From NCBI RefSeq assembly GCF_028858725.1, contig NC_084760.1, positions 67,027,867-67,091,866 of the forward strand: 64,000 nt of DNA, read 5' to 3'. The number at the start of each line of letters is the position of its first letter. Within the stretch, counting starts at the first letter, position 1. Position numbers and translations under genes: made by a program. The notes beneath the pieces are model-generated. The model did no database searches, had not been told where the DNA came from, and saw nothing but the letters and a program-made list of their open reading frames with translations. The DNA is from Colius striatus. Lineage: Eukaryota; Chordata; Aves; Coliiformes; Coliidae. Shown here one piece after another: positions 62,201 to 64,000 of the stretch.

Positions 62201-63861
62201 GAAAGAATGTCTACTCCTAAAATAATTACTAAGGCCAAGTTCATTTGTTCAAACAGCTTCCAATAACTTCTCTAGGAGCTTTCCTGAAACACTGGAGGGA
62301 AGAATTAATTCCTATGAAAATTAAACCAAGTGATTTGAGACAATCTCCTTTTCCAAGCCATGCAACGTCATGTATTTACACAAAAGCTGCAGGCAAAAGA
62401 AAAAACAGCTACACAACATGAGTCATTCAATTCTTGTGAGTGTCAAAGGAATCATAAATGGGAAAAAAAAAAAGTTACCTCATGAAACACATCTGGGTTT
62501 CCAGGGTTAAACAGTGATGGTAATTTCTCTTCTAAACCGTGTACTATTTCTGGCCACACTGAATTCACTAGGAAATCATATCCAGGAACAATATCTGCTT
62601 TTTCACTGAAATAAAATTGCAATTATTCCATGGTTATATTTTAACACAAGGCTTCTATTTGGAGACAAGGATAACTAATTTCATCAGTTACATATTTTGC
62701 AAGTGTGTGCTGTGAAATAAGTCCATTTCAGCTGAGAACTCCTAGTCTTACTTGCATATTTAAAGTTTTAACAGCTCCAAACTTCAGAGATACCAGGTAG
62801 AACTAATGTTGACTAATGCAACGGAAAGAAGCAGAACTTTTTAATAATTGTTCCAAGTTGTATTTATACATGATATTATGCTTCGAAGCAAAGATTAAAA
62901 GCTACCTCGATTATGAAAACTTATAAATTGAGAGCAGAAGAGATACAAGCATTTCATTCCACTTTAGTTCACCGAACAAAGTAGACGTTCCATTATTAAG
63001 AAGAAAGATTAAAACTTGCTGAGGGATTAAAAGAATCTAAATGCTAGTAAAACTTAGGAGTCATGAAAGGCTCTGCAATGGATGACTAATTAGAAAAGTA
63101 ATTCTGCAGTCCTTTGGGGCTGCATCCACAGTTCTGCTAATTACAGCAGTCTACTATATTAACCAGACAGGAAACAGATGAATAAATGGATACAATTCAG
63201 TAGACCTGAATTATTTAAGCTTCAAAACAAGCAATTTAATTGCATAAGGAATTAAGCACTTTTGGAGAAGACAGTGGAAACACAAATCAATTAAACCTGT
63301 AGTTCCAATACACGCAATAAATCACTCAAACCTCTGGAGATCATCACCACTTCTCTGAGGTACACTAACAACTCCGTAAGTTTTGAATTTATACTTTTTT
63401 AATAGCTTTATTATGCCCTTCTCCTTGGATGAAACATATTTCACAGACTCAAAACACCAATGTATCTGACACACTGTATTACAAACAGTACTCAACTCTA
63501 CAACTGAAATATAGGATTCTCTTCTCCTCCTTGGAAGGTCTGAGCTGCAGCTCCAAGGAAGTTTGTTCACTGTTTTGAGAAATGCAGACATGAGAAAGCA
63601 AGCAAACTTGACTACGAATCTTCAGGAAAAGACAGAGAAGACATTTATGCATGGAAGCTAATTATGCAAAGCATTTCAAAAGTACATGATACCTACTGTA
63701 ACTTTAGTGGAACTGAAAGAAATCCACGACATTTACCTGGAAATAGCTCCCCCTGTTACTTCACGCAAAAGGCGGCAATGATGAGGAACAAACTCCAACA
63801 GTTTGTTGTACATAGCCTGAAGGCCATGAGGATGAGACTGAACGTACTGTTCCACAATCAC
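44099..63861 (-). CDS. COG2: COG complex subunit 2 (COG2), last eleven exons
   Basis: COG2 is a lobe A subunit of the conserved oligomeric Golgi complex, a peripheral tether for retrograde vesicles on the cytosolic face of the Golgi. Coding exons are 63737-63861, 62479-62605, 57830-57969, 54415-54476, 53011-53162, 52023-52223, 51127-51199, 49847-49989, 48496-48635, 45776-45959 and 44099-44200. They total 1449 bp, or 482 residues plus stop. Human COG2 has 738 residues, so the N-terminal third is off the right edge. Every junction is GT/AG and in phase. Strong matches include [49 protein letters not shown] and [16 protein letters not shown]. The last five exons fall in the conserved C-terminal COG2 domain. 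Exon numbers 8-18 below assume the 18-exon human structure. Confidence 0.97.
44201..45775. other. COG2 intron 17
   Basis: This 1.6-kb AT-rich intron contains nothing recognisable. Confidence 0.8.
45776..45959 (-). CDS. COG2: COG2 exon 17
   Basis: This 184-bp exon completes Lys and reads [35 protein letters not shown] and [17 protein letters not shown] coiled-coil-like stretch ([13 protein letters not shown]) is followed by a Gly/Asn-rich linker (TNGGGMSDD). The acceptor is GATTTAG and the donor GTGAG. Confidence 0.96.
45960..48495. other. COG2 intron 16
   Basis: This 2.5-kb AT-rich intron has an AATAAATA/TTAATTAA-type low-complexity stretch at about 48270-48340. No exon or CR1 is seen. Confidence 0.8.
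48496..48635 (-). CDS. COG2: COG2 exon 16
   Basis: This 140-bp exon reads [20 protein letters not shown], then [20 protein letters not shown] and Q, ending two bases into Lys. It aligns with human EVPTTASSYVDSALKP and IQQWLEGTLSEST. Confidence 0.95.
48636..49846. other. COG2 intron 15
   Basis: This 1.2-kb intron has only an A-run near 49190 and no recognised element. Confidence 0.8.
49847..49989 (-). CDS. COG2: COG2 exon 15
   Basis: This 143-bp exon completes Gly and reads [40 protein letters not shown] and LYRRTNK. The acceptor is TTGACAG and the donor GTCAGT, the latter weaker than the others in the gene. Confidence 0.95.
49990..51126. other. COG2 intron 14
   Basis: This 1.1-kb intron holds no recognisable element. 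Confidence 0.8.
51127..51199 (-). CDS. COG2: COG2 exon 14
   Basis: This 73-bp exon reads [20 protein letters not shown] and SCIA plus one base. It matches human [17 protein letters not shown]. The acceptor is TTCTTCAG and the donor GTAAAG. Confidence 0.94.
51200..52022. other. COG2 intron 13
   Basis: This 823-bp intron holds no recognisable element. Confidence 0.8.
52023..52223 (-). CDS. COG2: COG2 exon 13 with polar linker
   Basis: This 201-bp, phase 0/0 exon starts [20 protein letters not shown] and passes through a Ser/Glu/Gln/Pro-rich segment that is probably disordered. It ends [17 protein letters not shown]. The ends match human COG2 and the middle is only loosely similar, as expected for a linker. 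Confidence 0.94.
52224..53010. other. COG2 intron 12
   Basis: This 787-bp intron holds no recognisable element. Confidence 0.8.
53011..53162 (-). CDS. COG2: COG2 exon 12
   Basis: This 152-bp exon completes Ala and reads [40 protein letters not shown] and [10 protein letters not shown]. It matches the human helical segment [16 protein letters not shown]. The donor is GTAAGAG. Confidence 0.95.
53495..53556 (+). repeat. 31-bp tandem duplication
   Basis: Two adjacent 31-bp units beginning TGTCTTATGAAGAAGT differ at only two positions (G/T and A/G). A third TGTC follows. It lies in COG2 intron 11. Confidence 0.85.
53808..53846 (+). repeat. Compound GT / TATC microsatellite
   Basis: (GT)6 is followed by CATATC, about three ATCT units, and then a TATACACACA run. 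It is a likely length-polymorphic locus in COG2 intron 11. Confidence 0.85.
54415..54476 (-). CDS. COG2: COG2 exon 11
   Basis: This 62-bp exon completes Arg and reads [20 protein letters not shown] plus one base. The acceptor is CTTGCAG and the donor GTAAAT. The exon is too short to stand out alone and is fixed by phase on both sides. Confidence 0.93.
54477..57829. other. COG2 intron 10
   Basis: This 3.35-kb intron contains a CR1 at 55384-55714 and a T-run near 56960. Nothing else is recognised. Confidence 0.8.
55384..55714 (+). mobile_element. CR1 LINE fragment
   Basis: This sense CR1 holds an ORF2 C-terminal remnant open for about 87 codons ([40 protein letters not shown]), then the 3' UTR and terminal GATTCTG. 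It is on the strand opposite to COG2. Confidence 0.9.
57830..57969 (-). CDS. COG2: COG2 exon 10
   Basis: This 140-bp exon reads [40 protein letters not shown] and PVYFQI plus two bases. It closely matches the human segment. The acceptor is TTTCTGCAG and the donor GTTAGT. Confidence 0.96.
59446..59724 (+). mobile_element. CR1 LINE fragment
   Basis: A sense CR1 of about 280 bp carries an ORF2 remnant ([30 protein letters not shown]) and a full 3' UTR ending GACTCTGTGA. It is very similar to 55384 and 61336. Confidence 0.9.
61336..61809 (+). mobile_element. CR1 LINE fragment with internal deletion
   Basis: A sense CR1 of about 470 bp. Its first part (CAGTGACCTGGATGAGAGGA) comes from well upstream in ORF2 and then jumps near 61390 to the 'GATCAGGGGACTGGAAGAT' block, so a large internal piece is missing. 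The 3' end is intact, with GATTCTATGATT. Confidence 0.88.
62479..62605 (-). CDS. COG2: COG2 exon 9
   Basis: This 127-bp exon completes Ser and reads [40 protein letters not shown] and HE. The acceptor is TTTCAG and the donor GTAACT. It is nearly identical to the human segment. Confidence 0.96.
62606..63736. other. COG2 intron 8
   Basis: This 1.1-kb AT-rich intron holds no recognisable element. Confidence 0.8.
63737..63861 (-). CDS. COG2: COG2 exon 8
   Basis: This 125-bp exon reads [40 protein letters not shown] and S plus two bases. The acceptor is CTGGCAG and the donor GTAAAT. It starts in phase 0. The preceding exon is beyond the right edge. Confidence 0.95.
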
Positions 63862-64000
63862 CTGCCAGGAAGAGTTCAATGGTAACTGTCAGAAAAGTGA
63901 ATATAAAATACTGTAATGCAAGGCTCAAAATTCCTAACCCTGTAACCCCAAATATTGGGATAGTCACAGAATAAAGTATGAAATACCTTCTAAATTTAGA

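Larger units (their letters stand above)
57970..62478. other. COG2 intron 9
   Basis: This 4.5-kb intron is the largest COG2 intron fully in the window. It holds two CR1 copies (59446-59724 and 61336-61809); the rest is AT-rich without recognisable features. Confidence 0.8.

Noticed and set aside
1-64000. CRISPR array, tRNA, rRNA, bacterial operon or endogenous retrovirus
   Set aside because: Looked for regular spacers, cloverleaf genes, and retroviral gag, pol or LTR pairs and saw none. The window is ordinary vertebrate genic DNA.

Overview
This is a window of a vertebrate nuclear genome, almost certainly a bird. The evidence is three multi-exon genes with GT/AG introns, plus at least a dozen fragments of the CR1 LINE family. 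These CR1 pieces are truncated at the 5' end and finish in short repeats of the ATTCTRTGA type, as avian CR1s do. The angiotensin peptide in the window is also of the Val5 type found in birds and other non-mammals. I cannot name the species. Residue 9 of angiotensin I is Asn, while chicken has Ser, so it is probably not chicken.

Layout. (1) 383-13772, minus strand: the first nine coding exons of CAPN9 (calpain-9), from the start codon through the protease core into the C2-like domain. Later exons lie off the left edge. (2) 13773 to about 25400: the CAPN9 upstream flank (GC-rich near the gene), then non-coding sequence with CR1 pieces and a perfect hairpin at 17230-17258. (3) About 25428-38387 and beyond, plus strand: AGT (angiotensinogen). 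All four coding exons are present and join into a 464-residue serpin. A TATA box, C/EBP-like site and possible non-coding first exon sit near 25430-25518. (4) 38388-44098: a convergent intergenic stretch holding the likely 3' UTRs of AGT and COG2. (5) 44099-63861, minus strand: the last eleven coding exons of COG2, a subunit of the conserved oligomeric Golgi complex (482 codons plus stop). The 5' exons lie off the right edge.

The order and orientation CAPN9(-) AGT(+) COG2(-) mirrors the human COG2-AGT-CAPN9 cluster on chromosome 1q42, so this is ordinary conserved synteny. All splice phases agree across the 24 coding exons, and I see no frameshift or premature stop, so the three genes look functional. 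They do not form a pathway: CAPN9 is a cytosolic calcium-dependent protease, AGT is the secreted precursor of angiotensin, and COG2 tethers vesicles at the Golgi.

I found no new multi-gene system, RNA gene, CRISPR array or virus-derived gene. The more interesting points are the Asn9 angiotensin I, the candidate AGT promoter, a pair of diverged repeats flanking CAPN9 exon 8, perfect short hairpins, and CR1 copies lying very near splice acceptors of AGT.
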